A stretch of DNA of 64,000 bases from DATKPA01 sp051955985. Lineage in GTDB: Bacteria > Planctomycetota > Phycisphaerae > WQYP01. The position numbers and the translations under genes were made by a program. The stretch lies in the NCBI GenBank assembly GCA_051955985.1, contig JBQCGD010000147.1:1-64000 (forward strand), given 5' to 3'. Below, in pieces: positions 7,568-17,564 of this stretch; position 1 is the stretch's first letter; each line of letters starts with the position of its first letter. The notes beneath the pieces were generated by a model. The model made no database searches. It saw only the letters and a list, made by a program, of their open reading frames with translations, and was not told the DNA's origin.

Positions 7568-8308
7568 ATGACCGCACTTCCAGAGAACGAACCGAAACAA
7601 GATGCGCCGATGCAGGACGCGGCGACGATGGGGGCGCTCAAGAAGCGGACGGCGATGCTGCTGGCGATTTTGGCGCCGGCGATTGCGTTGACGATTTTCC
7701 TGGTGGTGACCGAAGCGCGGGCGGCGCGGGTGGCGGACCTCGCGGAGAAAGCGATTCCGCCGACGATCATCAACGGGAAGGACGTGTGGACGTCGACGAG
7801 CATGAAGTTTTCGGAAATGGAGATGACGATCCTGGAGACGCGGGATTACGTGTATCGCACGTACACGGACGGGCGGTCGACGCCGGTGGATTTGTGCGTG
7901 GTGTTTTCGGAAGACAACCGGAAGGGGACGCATCCGCCGGACATTTGCCTGGAAGGATCGGGGTATCGGATTCTGTCGCGGGACCTGCGGACGCTGGATG
8001 CGGCGGGGACAAAGCTGACGGAATGCGAGATCGTGACGACGGGGAACACGACGGCGACAGGGCCGGGGTCTTATTACTACTTTGCGTACTTCTATAAATG
8101 CGGCGACACGTTTACGCCGTCGTTTTACGAGCAGCAGATGCGGATCGTGTGGAACGGGCTGACGCGGCGAAACGCGGCGGGGGCATTGATCCGGTATTCG
8201 ACGCCGATGGCGTCGCTTTCGGAGTTGCCGGCGGCGCGTGCGCGGACGGACCGGCTGCTGGGGGTGACGTTTCCGTACATACGGGATCGGTTGAACGTGC
8301 AGCGTTGA
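7568..8308 (+). CDS. EpsI-family exosortase-associated protein
   Basis: A 246-residue protein with one N-terminal membrane span (about residues 28-48) and an extracytoplasmic domain carrying the EpsI-family hallmark HPPDICLEGSGY (family TIGR02914), including the conserved Cys. In many exosortase systems this domain is fused to, or encoded directly beside, the exosortase. Its exact biochemical role is not settled. A GGAGG nine bases before the ATG at 7568 selects that start over the TTG at 7562. It lies between the exosortase and the large TPR gene and is probably co-expressed with them. Confidence 0.85.
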   Translation: MTALPENEPKQDAPMQDAATMGALKKRTAMLLAILAPAIALTIFLVVTEARAARVADLAEKAIPPTIINGKDVWTSTSMKFSEMEMTILETRDYVYRTYTDGRSTPVDLCVVFSEDNRKGTHPPDICLEGSGYRILSRDLRTLDAAGTKLTECEIVTTGNTTATGPGSYYYFAYFYKCGDTFTPSFYEQQMRIVWNGLTRRNAAGALIRYSTPMASLSELPAARARTDRLLGVTFPYIRDRLNVQR

Positions 8309-8334
8309 TCCCTCCCCCTCCCCCTCCCCCCCCC
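8309..8334 (+). repeat. Polypyrimidine tract after the EpsI-family gene
   Basis: An uninterrupted C/T run (CCCTCCCCCTCCCCCTCCCC and onward) starts directly at the stop codon. Its function is unknown; it could form triplex or C-rich structures or be slippage-derived. Confidence 0.5.
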
Positions 8335-8443
8335 GCACACACGCACCAGGGTCTGGGGACTGGGGTCCGGGGGATGTGTTGTCGGGTGTTTCAGGTTTCT
8401 TTGGGCGACTGGCCCGTTTTCGAGCAGTCCACGAGGTTTGATC

Positions 8444-11400
8444 ATGGCACTTCCACTCACCGGTGAAATTCCTACCCAGACTCCGATTCTGCGGCGATTC
8501 ATGCTCGGGACGGCGGTGGCGGCGGTTGTCGCGGCGATCGGTCTTGGCGGGTTCATTTACTACCGGAACAACTCGCCGCACCAGCTTGCGATCAAGGCGG
8601 AGCTGGCGCTGGAGCAGCATGATCCGAACCGGGCGGTGGAGTTTTTGACGAAGGCGTTGTCGAAGAACCCGTCTGGGGAGACGGGGATCGCGGTGCACAA
8701 CCTGATGGCGCAGGCGTTGATCGACGCGGGGCGGGAATCGGATGCGCGGATATACCTGGACGAGACGCTGAAGGAGAACCCGAAGAACGAGAAGTCGCTG
8801 GACCTGGTGGCGGAGAGCCACGTGCACGGCCCGTTCCGGAAGTACCTCGAGGCGTACAAGCCACTGACGGCGGAGACGTGCACGTCGTTGTACGGGAACA
8901 TCCAGCAGGAACTGGCGGCGCTGGAGAAGCTGCCGGAGTCGGCGCGGAACAATGTGGCGGAGGCGGAACTGCATCACCTGTACTCGATGATCCGGACGGA
9001 GCAGGTGAAGCAGGCGACGGCGGCGATGAACGCGGCGATGATTGCGCAGGACAACACGGCGCTGGACAAGGCGAAGCAGCAACTCGCGGAGAAGGGGGAT
9101 TCGGCGGAGTCGCATGAGGAAAAAGCGCTGGCGCTGTTGAAGGGGGCGCTGGCGAAGGATCCGAAGGACTCGCGGGCGGCGAGCCTGCTGGCGGAGTACC
9201 AGTACGAGGACCACCGGTATCCGGAAGCGCTGGCGGTGTACGAGCAGCAGAAGAAGCAGGGGGAGATCTCACGGGAACTGGTGCTGACGGCGGCGAACGT
9301 GCTGATCGTGGATTCCGCACGGCAGGCGGACCACAACGCGCGATTTGCGGATGCGCAGAAAGTGCTGGAGGCATACCTGAAGGATCACCCGAAGGACGCA
9401 CGGGTCCTGGTGGCGATCGGGCAGGTGATGCTGGAGCAGAACAACATTGACGGCGCGAACAAGATGGCGGACGAAGCGAACGCGGCGGCACCGGGGGACA
9501 TGGACGCGGCGATACTGCTGATCAACTGCCGGCTCCGCGAGAAGAAGACGTCGGAGGCGCTGGCGTTGATCACGCCGCTGACGAACGCGCACTCGAACGT
9601 GCCGCAGATCTGGTACCTGCTGGGCCTGGCGGATTCGGACTCTGGGGATTTCCGCGGGGCGGAGGACGCGTTCCGGAAGGCGCTGGCGTTGAATTCAGAA
9701 TTTCTGCCGGCGCGGCGGGCGCTGTTGTCGAACGAGATCCGGTCGGGAAACAACGAAGCGGCGGCGCAACTGGCGTCGGAGGTGCTGAAGGACGACCGGT
9801 ACTACATGCCGGCGTGGTCGGTGACGGTGGAGACGCTGCGGAAGCAGGGGCAATCGGATCGTGCGCGGGCGCTGTTGATGACGCTGGCGAACGACACGGA
9901 CGTGCCGGCGGAGGACAAGCCGGACCTGGTGAGGCTGCTGGTGGACGTGGGGGCGCCGGGTGCGGCGCAGCAGGTGCTGGAGACGCTACCGCCGAACGAC
10001 CAGGCGACGCTGGAGCTGAAGGCCTCGGTTGCGGCGGCGTCCGGGAAGAATTCGAAGGCGCGGGAGCTGATGGGGAAAGCGCTTGCGGCGGATCCGGCGA
10101 ACACGGACATGCGGCTGCAGTACGCGAGCCTGCTGATGAACGCGGGGCTGCGTGCGGATGCGCGGGGGCAGTTCGATCAACTGGCGAAGGCGAAATTGAC
10201 GGCGGACGAGGCGCTGCAAGTGGCGCGGGGGTATTTGTCGCTGCGGCTGCCGGACCAGTCGGCGGCGGTGACGAAGAAGCTCCTAGAGGATCAGCCGAAG
10301 AACGTCGAAGCGCTGGCGGTGCAGCAGCAGGCGCAGAACATGTTGAACGGCACCGCAAGCACGGGAGCGGCGACGCAGCCGGACGCGCTGGCGAACGTGA
10401 ACCCGGACCAGGCGACGGTGGGGCAGACGCTGCACCTGGCGATGGCGGCGCTGGAGCAGAAGAATTACACGCAGGCGTTGTCGCTGGCGCGCGGGGGGCT
10501 GGCGAAGGACAATGCGAACGCGGGGCTGCACCAGGCGGCGGCGGAGGCGCTGGCGGGGCTGGGGCAGTATGACCAGGCGGTGGAGGCGGTTGCGGCGGCG
10601 GCGAAGATGCAGCCGGACGATGCCATGCCTTTCGCGGTTTTTGTGAACCTGTTTCCGGGTGCGGACAAGGCGGCGAAGGGGCTGGGGTATGCGGGACGGC
10701 TGATGTCGATCAACCCGGCGCTGGGGGACTGGGCGATGGGGAAACTGGCGGAGAATTCGGGCCAGCCGGGCCTGAGCATGCGGTATTACAACGACGGGAT
10801 TGCGAACGCGAACCGGACAACGGATCCGACGGGGGCGAAGGAAGTGCTGTACGGGGCGGTGTTGAACCTGCGTGCCTCGCAGCGGGATCCGGAAGGGATC
10901 AAGAAGGCGGCGGCGGAGTTTGCGAAGGATGGGCGGTTTGCGGTGAGCGTGCGGGTGGCGGCGACGAACGCGTTGTTGACGGCGGGTGACCGGGCGGGGG
11001 CGGAGCAGGAATTGTCGGAAGCAACGGATGCGCTGCAGAGCGGGATGCCGGCGCGGGCGATCCTGGGCGTGGCGCAGAACTGGATCACGCTGGGGCAGCC
11101 GGCGCGGGCGGAGGCGTTGCTGAAAAAGCAGACGGACGGAGGGAACCAGGATTCGCAGGTGCTGGCGATGTATGCGTCGCTGCTGCAGCGGTCGCATCCG
11201 GAGGAGGCACTGGCGATCGTGCAGAAGATTTCGGCGCAGGATCCGAACAACCCGCAATACAAGACGGCGCTGGCGGAATCGCAGGCGGCGGCGGGGGATT
11301 ACGCGGCGGCGTTCCGAACGCTGGATGATGTGCGCGGGATGGGGGAAACGGGGCTGCAACTGGCAACGGCGTCGCGGCTGCGGCTGCTGATTTCGCTCGG

Positions 11401-12997
11401 GCTGCTGAACGAAGCGGAAGGCGAGCTGTCGGCGGACAAGGCAGGGACGGATGATTTCGCCTCGATGCTGGCAATCGGGCAGGGGTGGGCGGAAGTGAAG
11501 AAGCCGGAGGAGGCACGGAAGATCCTGTCGCAGATTCCGGCGTATGCTGCGGAATATCCGGCCGCGCAGATTTCGCTGGCGATGATGGACGAGGAGGCGG
11601 GGCATGCGGATGCGGCGGTGAAATCGCTGGAGCGCCTGCGGGCGAAGCATCCGAACGTGGCGGCGGGGGCGCTGTTCCAGGCGTATCTGAAGGATGGGCA
11701 TCCGGAAGTGGCGCTAGAGCTGGCACGGTCGCTGCGGCAGGGCGCGCTGCCGCACTCGGCGGGATGGCAGACGGCGACGCTGTATGCGGCGGCGGCGGCG
11801 CGGGAGGCGAAGCAGTACAGCGATGCGATCGACCTGCTGATGTCGATGGATGCGCAATCGCAGAAGGAATCGGCATTGGACCTGGGGCTGCTGCAGTTGC
11901 TGGAAAACAAGCCGGCGGATGCGGCGAAGAGCGCGGCGATGCTGACGGATGCGGCGCCATCATATAACCGGACGACGCTGTCGCTCTTGGCGAAGGCGGG
12001 CGGCGGGGATGCGGCGATGATGTCGAACGGGATGGCATCGACGGTGTACGCGATGCTGGCGGGGATGACGCCGGAGCAGCAAAAGCAGGCGGTGGGGAGG
12101 ATCGACAAGAATCCGAACGTATTTGGGGGGGATGTGGAGAACGTGCTGGCGGAGGCCGGGAATTCTCCGGAGAAACTGCACGCGATCGCGCTGGCGCAGC
12201 GGCTGCTGGAGGCGGGGTGGAGCACGAGTGCGCTGGCGGTGCTGGATGGCCTGGACAAGGGGACGGGGGATCACCCGCTGACGATATCGCTGGTGGACCG
12301 GGCGCAGGCGCTCTTGGGGTTGCAGCGCGACGAGGAGGCGAAGAAGGTGCTGGCGGGGCTGGCGTCGCGGTTGCAGAGCGACGGGGACAAGGTGGGGCCG
12401 ACGGTGCGGATCCTGCTGGCGGGGCAGGCGGCGAAGGAGGAGCGGTATGCCGATGCGCTCAAGCTGCTGGAGCCGCTGGAGAAGTTGAATCGGCCGAGCG
12501 TGCTGACGACGATTGCGACGATGCACGAGAAGCTGGGGCAACTGGATGAGGCGATTGCGCTGCATCGGCAGGTGCGGAAGCTGGATCCGGGGAACGTGCT
12601 GGCGGCGAACAACCTGGCGTACACGCTGGCGGCGGCGAAGCCGAACGACAAGGGGGCGCTGGCGGAGGCGCGGAAGGAGATCCAGTTTGCGATCGACCAG
12701 ACGAACGCGAACGGGCAGCGGGTGCCGGCGTTCCAGGACACGCTGGGGTGGATTGAGATTTTGTCGGGGAAAGCGGCGGAGGGAGCGAAGCGGATTGCGC
12801 GGGTGATGCCGGCGTTGCGGCTGGATCCGGCGGTGCATTATCACCTGGGGATGGGGTATGCGAAGATCGGGCAGTCGGACCTGGCGCGGTTGAACCTGCA
12901 GGACGTGGAGTATCTGGCAAAGGAGAAGCAGGGGGTGGCGGAGGTGCCGCTGGCGACAGCGGCGGTGAAGAGTTTGCCGGGGGCGGCGGCGAATTGA
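8444..12997 (+). CDS. Giant membrane-anchored TPR protein of the exosortase cluster
   Basis: A 1,517-residue protein with one N-terminal span (about residues 22-42, FMLGTAVAAVVAAIGLGGF) followed almost entirely by tetratricopeptide repeats from ~50 to the C-terminus. Repeats keep the Trp/Leu-Gly-Tyr-Ala-Pro spacing pattern (for example IWYLLGLADSDSGDFRGAEDAFRKAL, split over ~25 residues). Position beside exosortase and EpsI recalls the PEP-CTERM-system TPR lipoprotein family (TIGR02917), though no lipobox is visible and a membrane anchor is present instead. It probably scaffolds assembly or export of the surface polymer or PEP-CTERM proteins. ATG 8444 is used because GAGG lies seven bases upstream. 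Codon usage is extremely G-ending. Confidence 0.85.
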   Translation: MALPLTGEIPTQTPILRRFMLGTAVAAVVAAIGLGGFIYYRNNSPHQLAIKAELALEQHDPNRAVEFLTKALSKNPSGETGIAVHNLMAQALIDAGRESDARIYLDETLKENPKNEKSLDLVAESHVHGPFRKYLEAYKPLTAETCTSLYGNIQQELAALEKLPESARNNVAEAELHHLYSMIRTEQVKQATAAMNAAMIAQDNTALDKAKQQLAEKGDSAESHEEKALALLKGALAKDPKDSRAASLLAEYQYEDHRYPEALAVYEQQKKQGEISRELVLTAANVLIVDSARQADHNARFADAQKVLEAYLKDHPKDARVLVAIGQVMLEQNNIDGANKMADEANAAAPGDMDAAILLINCRLREKKTSEALALITPLTNAHSNVPQIWYLLGLADSDSGDFRGAEDAFRKALALNSEFLPARRALLSNEIRSGNNEAAAQLASEVLKDDRYYMPAWSVTVETLRKQGQSDRARALLMTLANDTDVPAEDKPDLVRLLVDVGAPGAAQQVLETLPPNDQATLELKASVAAASGKNSKARELMGKALAADPANTDMRLQYASLLMNAGLRADARGQFDQLAKAKLTADEALQVARGYLSLRLPDQSAAVTKKLLEDQPKNVEALAVQQQAQNMLNGTASTGAATQPDALANVNPDQATVGQTLHLAMAALEQKNYTQALSLARGGLAKDNANAGLHQAAAEALAGLGQYDQAVEAVAAAAKMQPDDAMPFAVFVNLFPGADKAAKGLGYAGRLMSINPALGDWAMGKLAENSGQPGLSMRYYNDGIANANRTTDPTGAKEVLYGAVLNLRASQRDPEGIKKAAAEFAKDGRFAVSVRVAATNALLTAGDRAGAEQELSEATDALQSGMPARAILGVAQNWITLGQPARAEALLKKQTDGGNQDSQVLAMYASLLQRSHPEEALAIVQKISAQDPNNPQYKTALAESQAAAGDYAAAFRTLDDVRGMGETGLQLATASRLRLLISLGLLNEAEGELSADKAGTDDFASMLAIGQGWAEVKKPEEARKILSQIPAYAAEYPAAQISLAMMDEEAGHADAAVKSLERLRAKHPNVAAGALFQAYLKDGHPEVALELARSLRQGALPHSAGWQTATLYAAAAAREAKQYSDAIDLLMSMDAQSQKESALDLGLLQLLENKPADAAKSAAMLTDAAPSYNRTTLSLLAKAGGGDAAMMSNGMASTVYAMLAGMTPEQQKQAVGRIDKNPNVFGGDVENVLAEAGNSPEKLHAIALAQRLLEAGWSTSALAVLDGLDKGTGDHPLTISLVDRAQALLGLQRDEEAKKVLAGLASRLQSDGDKVGPTVRILLAGQAAKEERYADALKLLEPLEKLNRPSVLTTIATMHEKLGQLDEAIALHRQVRKLDPGNVLAANNLAYTLAAAKPNDKGALAEARKEIQFAIDQTNANGQRVPAFQDTLGWIEILSGKAAEGAKRIARVMPALRLDPAVHYHLGMGYAKIGQSDLARLNLQDVEYLAKEKQGVAEVPLATAAVKSLPGAAAN

Positions 12998-13089
12998 GAG
13001 GAGGGGAGGGCGGCGAGGCTGCATCCTTCTGGGTGGGGCGTGGGAGCCCTCGCCTTTCCAGGCGGGGTTCGGACGGGCGCGGGGGGGCG

Positions 13090-13758
13090 TTATTTGTGGT
13101 GGGGGTCGGGGGGGTGTTCGCCGAGGGTTTCGTGGCCGAGGGACATTTTGAAGGAGAGTTGTTCGAGCTGAACGGCGAGGTCGACGGATTGGACGGAGAC
13201 GTCGGCGGGGTGGGTGACGGAGACTGGGGCGAAGTTGAGGATGCCGCGGATGCCGGCGGCGACGAGTTTGTCGGCGACGACCTGGGCGGATTCCCCGGGG
13301 ACGGACATGATGGCGAGTTTGATGTTTTGAGCGGCGGCGATTTCGGGGAGGTTGTCCATGGATTCGATGGTGAGCTCGCCGAAGGCGTGGCCGACCTTGG
13401 ATTGATCGGCGTCGAAGATGGCGGCGAGGCGGAAGCCTTTGCGGAGGAAGCCGCGGTAGGCGATGAGTGCGCGGCCGAGGTTACCGGCGCCGACGAGGAG
13501 GACGTTCCAGACCTTGTCGGTGCCGAGGATTTTGCGGAGTTGTGCGATGAGTTCTTCGACGCGGTAGCCGATGCCGGGGTGGCCGAACTGGCCGAAGTAG
13601 GCGAGGTCTTTGCGGACCTGAGCGTCGGTGTAGCCAAGGGCGTCGCCGAGCTGTTTGGAGGAGATGGTGGATTTGTCGGATTTCTGGAGGGTTTCGAGCT
13701 GGCGGAGGTAGAAGCTCAGGCGGTAGACGGCGGGTGTGGGGATGTCCTCGAACTTCAT
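13090..13758 (-). CDS. rex: Redox-sensing transcriptional repressor Rex
   Basis: A 222-residue Rex protein. Residues ~1-80 form the winged helix (IPTPAVYRLSFYLRQLE, SSKQLGDALG, QVRKDLAYFG). Residues ~85-215 form the Rossmann domain with VGAGNLGRAL as the nucleotide-binding glycine motif and the conserved APVSV and SVDLAVQLEQL regions near the end. Rex senses NADH/NAD+ and represses fermentation and respiratory genes. The frame continues upstream to 14283, but similarity starts at MKFEDIP and an AGGTG lies before ATG 13758. It is encoded just downstream of the broken kinase gene and convergently to the TPR gene. Confidence 0.95.
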   Translation of the reverse strand: MKFEDIPTPAVYRLSFYLRQLETLQKSDKSTISSKQLGDALGYTDAQVRKDLAYFGQFGHPGIGYRVEELIAQLRKILGTDKVWNVLLVGAGNLGRALIAYRGFLRKGFRLAAIFDADQSKVGHAFGELTIESMDNLPEIAAAQNIKLAIMSVPGESAQVVADKLVAAGIRGILNFAPVSVTHPADVSVQSVDLAVQLEQLSFKMSLGHETLGEHPPDPHHK

Positions 13759-13921
13759 TCGTTCACCTGGCTCCGGAAGTATCCCCGCCGGGGAGAAAGA
13801 CGACGGGCGCACTGTAAAATCCGGTGGGGGATGCGTCAAGCGAACGGGAGGGGGGTTGGGAGGAGGGAGGCCGCGAATCGGCTTGTTCGGCAAGGGCGGG
13901 AGGTCTGGGCGTGAAGGCGGC

Positions 13922-15531
13922 TCAGTGGGCGCCGGTGGGGACGAGGTTGGCGATGACGGCGATGAGTTCAGCGGGTTCGATGGGTTTGGGGGCGTGGGTG
14001 TGGAAGCCGGCGTCGAGGGCCTTGGAGCGGTCTTCGGGACGGGCGAAGGCGGTGACGGCGACGGCGGGGATAGCGCGGGCGTGGTCGGGGGCGGTGGCGC
14101 GGACACGGCGGATGAGGGAGTAGCCGTCTTCGCCGGGCATGCCGATGTCGCTGACGAGGACATCGAAGGGGCGGGAGTGGAGCTGCCAGAGGGCGTCTTC
14201 GACGGAGCCGGTGGTGATGACGGTGGCGCCTGCGGATTGGAGGATTCGGCGGGTGAGGGTGCGGGCGTCAGGTTCGTCGTCAACGACGAGGATGCGGAGG
14301 CCCTTGAGTGCGCCGGCGGGAAGTGCGGCGGGGCGTTCGCCGATTTCGGTGTCGTCGAGTGGTGCGGGTGGGAGTGAGAGGGTGAAGGCGGTTCCTTTGC
14401 CGGGGCCGTCGGAAGAGACGGCGATGGCGCCGCCGTGGAGTTCGGCGAGTTGCTTGACGATGGCGAGTCCGAGGCCGAGGCCGCCGTGTTTGCGGGAAGC
14501 GGAGGAGTCGGACTGGCGGAAGCGGTCGAAGACGAAGGGGAGGAGGTCGGGGGCGATACCGACGCCGGAGTCGATGACGGCGAGGTGGAGGAGGTCGTCG
14601 GATTGGGAGAGGCGGATTTCGATGGAGCCGCCGCCGGGTGTGAATTTGATGGCGTTGGTGAGGAGGTTTGCGAGGATCTGCTGGAGCCGGCTGGAGTCGC
14701 CGACGACGGTGGCGGGGTCGGCGGTGATGCGGGTGGAGAGGCTTACGCCCTTATTTTCAGCGGCGGGGCGCATGGATTCCTCGGCGGCGGCGACGAGGGT
14801 GCGGAGATCGACGCGCTGGAGGTCGAGGCGGATTTTTCCGGAGGCGATGCGGTTCATGTCGAGGAGGTCTTCGATCATGCGGGATTGGGCGAGGGCGTTG
14901 CGTTCGATGATTTCGAGGCCTTCGGCCAGGTCTGCGGGGTCGGGGCGTGGATGGAGCGGCGGAGGATCTGGGCCCAACCGATGATGGCGTTGAGGGGGGT
15001 GCGGAGTTCGTGGGAGAGGGTGGCGACGAAATCGTCCTTGGAGCGGTTGGCGTGTTCGGCCTGCTGGCGGGCGAGGGTTTCGCGCTGGAGGAGGGCTTCG
15101 AGTTCGGCTTCGACTTCCTTTCGGGGGGTGATGTCCTGGACGATGCCGATCATTTTGAGGAGTTCGCCGCAGGGGCTGTAGATGCCGCGGCCCTTTGCGG
15201 CGATCCAGCGGTCTTTGCCGTCAGCGCCGACAACGCGGTATTCGATGGCGTAATCGGTGTGATCGTGAAGGGCTTTGTCGGCGGTGTCGCGGGCGGAGTC
15301 GCGGAAGGCGGGGTGGAGGAGTTGGCGGAGATCGTTGCGGAAGTAGGTGCGATCGGGCGAGAGGCCGTACATGGCGGCGGCGCGAGGGGAGAGGGTGATG
15401 CGGTCGGAGGCGCGGTCCCATTCCCAGGAGCCGAGTTCGCCGGCATCCATGGCGAAGTGGAGGCGTTGGAGCGTGGCTTCGCGCTCGTCGTGAATAAGCC
15501 GTTGTGTGGCGATGTCGGGATCTTGAGGCAT
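13922..15531 (-). pseudogene. PAS hybrid histidine kinase/response regulator split by a -1 frameshift
   Basis: The N-terminal half (ATG 15531, MPQDPDIATQ...) encodes a PAS/PAC sensor and the HisKA box SHELRTPLNAIIGW. The C-terminal half, in another frame, continues with AEGLEIIERNALAQ, HATPase motifs (NLLTNAIKFTPGG, DSGVGIAPD, GGLGLGLAIV) and a receiver domain (VVDDEPDAR, VSDIGMP, final PKPIEP). The frame change falls within 14934-14946, in the G-runs GCGGGGTCGGGGCG. The total length is one base short of a multiple of three, and one extra base would restore a normal ~536-residue kinase. All catalytic motifs are otherwise intact, so this could be a recent mutation or a sequencing/assembly error in a homopolymer. 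No transmembrane segment is seen, so it would be cytoplasmic. Confidence 0.8.
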
Positions 15532-15663
15532 TATGACCGTGGGTTGGAGAAGTTTTCCGTTGCAGGGGGCGGAAGTGCCGCCTGGATTATATCGATTGTA
15601 CACTGTGGCGGCGGAGGGAATCTCCGTACTATTACGGGAAATACGGGCACTTTGGGAATTCTC

Positions 15664-16626
15664 ATGATTGCAGTGCGTCGGCGGCCGTGGTTTCTCCTGG
15701 TGACGGGAGTGGTGCTTCTGGTGGTGGTGCAGGGGCTGCATTTTGCGCATGTGGCGGGGATGACGCGTCAGGGTGTTCTGGGGCGGGCGGGGCTGGTGGT
15801 GCGGGCGAACATCACGCCGTTTGCGTGGTGTGCGTACCTGGTTTTTCTGCTGGGGGTGCTGGCGTGGATGGACGGGCGTTCGTATGTGGGACGGTTTCGG
15901 AATCGGCTGTTGATGTGCTGGTTGTGGTCGGTGCCGGCGTGGTGCTATTTCGACTGGATGAATTTTTATTACATGCGGGATGTGCGGACAGGATTGCGGG
16001 CGTGGGAATATATCAATTTGCCGGAGGTGTTTACGGATCGGCTGGTGGGATATCTGGTGGCGTTCGGGGCGATTGCCCCGGGGATGTTTTTGACGGCGGA
16101 GGTTTTGCAGAGGCTGGGGTTGTGGCGGATGGAAACACAAAACGCAAAACACAAAACACAAAACCGGGTGTTGCCAGTGGGGGTGTTCTTGCTGGGGCTT
16201 GTGCTGGCGCCGATACCGATTGTGGTGGGGGGACCGGCGTCGAACCTGGCGATCTGGGTGGGGACGTGGGCGGTGCTGGATCCGATCAATTATTTTTGTG
16301 GGAGGCCGTCGATTGTGGGGGATTGGCTGGGGATGCGGTTTGGGCGGTTTTTGTCGTTGTTCTTGGGGGGGCTGGTGTGCGGGTTTTTGTGGGAGTTCTG
16401 GAATTACTGGTCGTTTACGAAGTGGATTTATCATTTGCCGTTCCTGGGGAGGCTGGAGGGGGTGCGGTATTTTGAGATGCCGGTGATGGGGTTGATTGGG
16501 TTTCCTGCGTTTGCGTTGGAGACGTGGGCGATGTGGCAGACGGCGTTGTTGGTGCTGGGGGCATTTGTGGAGGGGGAGGGGAAGGGGGAAGGGGATCTGG
16601 TGACGCGCGTGCATGCGTGTATTTAA
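15664..16626 (+). CDS. Polytopic membrane protein of unknown function
   Basis: A 320-residue protein with about eight or nine hydrophobic spans, rich in Trp, Phe and Tyr (WSVPAWCYFDWMNFYYM, WEFWNYWSFTKW). I do not recognise the family. The frame is open far upstream, but the first plausible start is ATG 15664 with GGGA six bases before. A lysine/asparagine-rich cytoplasmic loop (METQNAKHKTQN, ~residues 157-168) is encoded by an A-rich tandem word repeat at 16132-16164 and looks like an in-frame insertion. The C-terminus ends in an acidic Gly-rich tail. It is divergent from the kinase gene. Confidence 0.65.
   Translation: MIAVRRRPWFLLVTGVVLLVVVQGLHFAHVAGMTRQGVLGRAGLVVRANITPFAWCAYLVFLLGVLAWMDGRSYVGRFRNRLLMCWLWSVPAWCYFDWMNFYYMRDVRTGLRAWEYINLPEVFTDRLVGYLVAFGAIAPGMFLTAEVLQRLGLWRMETQNAKHKTQNRVLPVGVFLLGLVLAPIPIVVGGPASNLAIWVGTWAVLDPINYFCGRPSIVGDWLGMRFGRFLSLFLGGLVCGFLWEFWNYWSFTKWIYHLPFLGRLEGVRYFEMPVMGLIGFPAFALETWAMWQTALLVLGAFVEGEGKGEGDLVTRVHACI
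16132..16164. repeat. In-frame A-rich word repeat inside the membrane-protein gene
   Basis: Words of the form CAAAACR repeat four times. Base composition differs sharply from the G-rich surroundings, and it encodes a short polar loop between two spans. Confidence 0.6.
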
Positions 16627-16702
16627 AAGGGGGTGGGACGGGTGGAAGGTGTTTGCCGGAGTCTGTGATCGCCATGGCGTGGAAGTCATGGGTTTGGAGG
16701 GG

Positions 16703-17521
16703 TTAGTTGAGGGTGCGGGAGGTGGCGAGCTGGATGGGTCTGGATTGGAGGTCCGCTTTGACGGCGGGGGAGCAGAGGGCTTCCATTTCGGTGAGGCGTT
16801 CGGTGAGGAGGCGGGTGTCGGCGGGGGTGAGGTCGTGGATGTCAGCGGGGTGGACCATGACTTCGCCGGGGCCTTCCGGGAGATGGGCGAGGAGGTTTTG
16901 CCAGACGGGGACGGAGGTTTTGCCCGTGGTGGCGAGGCCGAAGAACCAGTCGGTGGTGCGGAGCCCTGCGGCGATCGCTTTTCGCGCGAGGGCTCGGGCG
17001 AAGTGCGCTTGGATGCGGTAGGGGAGGGGGAGGGCAATACCGGAGAGTGGGATTTCGCGGGCGCAGCGAAGAGCGGGGATATTCGTGGATTTGCAGACGT
17101 CGATGATGGGTCCGTGGAGAGCGGGAAAGTGGGTGGTGTGTTTGTGGGCATCGACGTGCGTGGGGGAGAGGCCGCGGTTTTGGGCGTATTGGATCTGGGC
17201 GCGGAGTTCGTCAGCGGCCTGTTTGCGGGCGTCGCTGGAGCGGAGGGCGAGGAAAAGCTTCGGGAGGGAGCGTTTGAATTCGCTGGCGGAATTGAGGAGG
17301 CGTTTGCAGGGGGTGAGTGGCTTGCCCTGGATGAGGTTGAGGTGGATGCCGACGCCGAGGGTGGGGGTTTGGCCGGCGAGATCGATGGCGCGGTCGCGGT
17401 CGGGCATGTTGGTCATGAGGGTGGTGGAGGTGAGGAGGCCCTCGCGATGGGAGCGGAGGATGCCATCGGTAACGCCGGGGGAGAAGCCGAAGTCGTCAGC
17501 GTTGATGATGAGGGTGGTCAT
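16703..17521 (-). CDS. YdjC/ChbG-family carbohydrate deacetylase
   Basis: A 272-residue YdjC-fold enzyme. Metal-binding and catalytic motifs are present: NADDFG (residues 7-12), GIHLNL (~58) and the THVDAHKHTTH motif (~120). Members remove N-acetyl groups from chito-oligosaccharides (ChbG) or act in hopanoid side-chain biosynthesis (HpnK). The length fits either. The start ATG at 17521 gives MTTLIINADD, typical for the family. It is divergent from the ethylene-receptor-like kinase, and the 139-base spacer contains a 12-bp palindrome. Substrate cannot be assigned from sequence alone. Confidence 0.85.
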   Translation of the reverse strand: MTTLIINADDFGFSPGVTDGILRSHREGLLTSTTLMTNMPDRDRAIDLAGQTPTLGVGIHLNLIQGKPLTPCKRLLNSASEFKRSLPKLFLALRSSDARKQAADELRAQIQYAQNRGLSPTHVDAHKHTTHFPALHGPIIDVCKSTNIPALRCAREIPLSGIALPLPYRIQAHFARALARKAIAAGLRTTDWFFGLATTGKTSVPVWQNLLAHLPEGPGEVMVHPADIHDLTPADTRLLTERLTEMEALCSPAVKADLQSRPIQLATSRTLN

Positions 17522-17564
17522 GGGGAGGGGAGTATACGCGGAATTATCGGGCGACGCAGGGTGT

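Noticed and set aside
7281..7571. 96-residue frame overlapping the exosortase stop
   Set aside because: Codon usage is unlike neighbours (Cys/Arg/Gly-rich product), and it would overlap the EpsI start and the competing 7285 frame.
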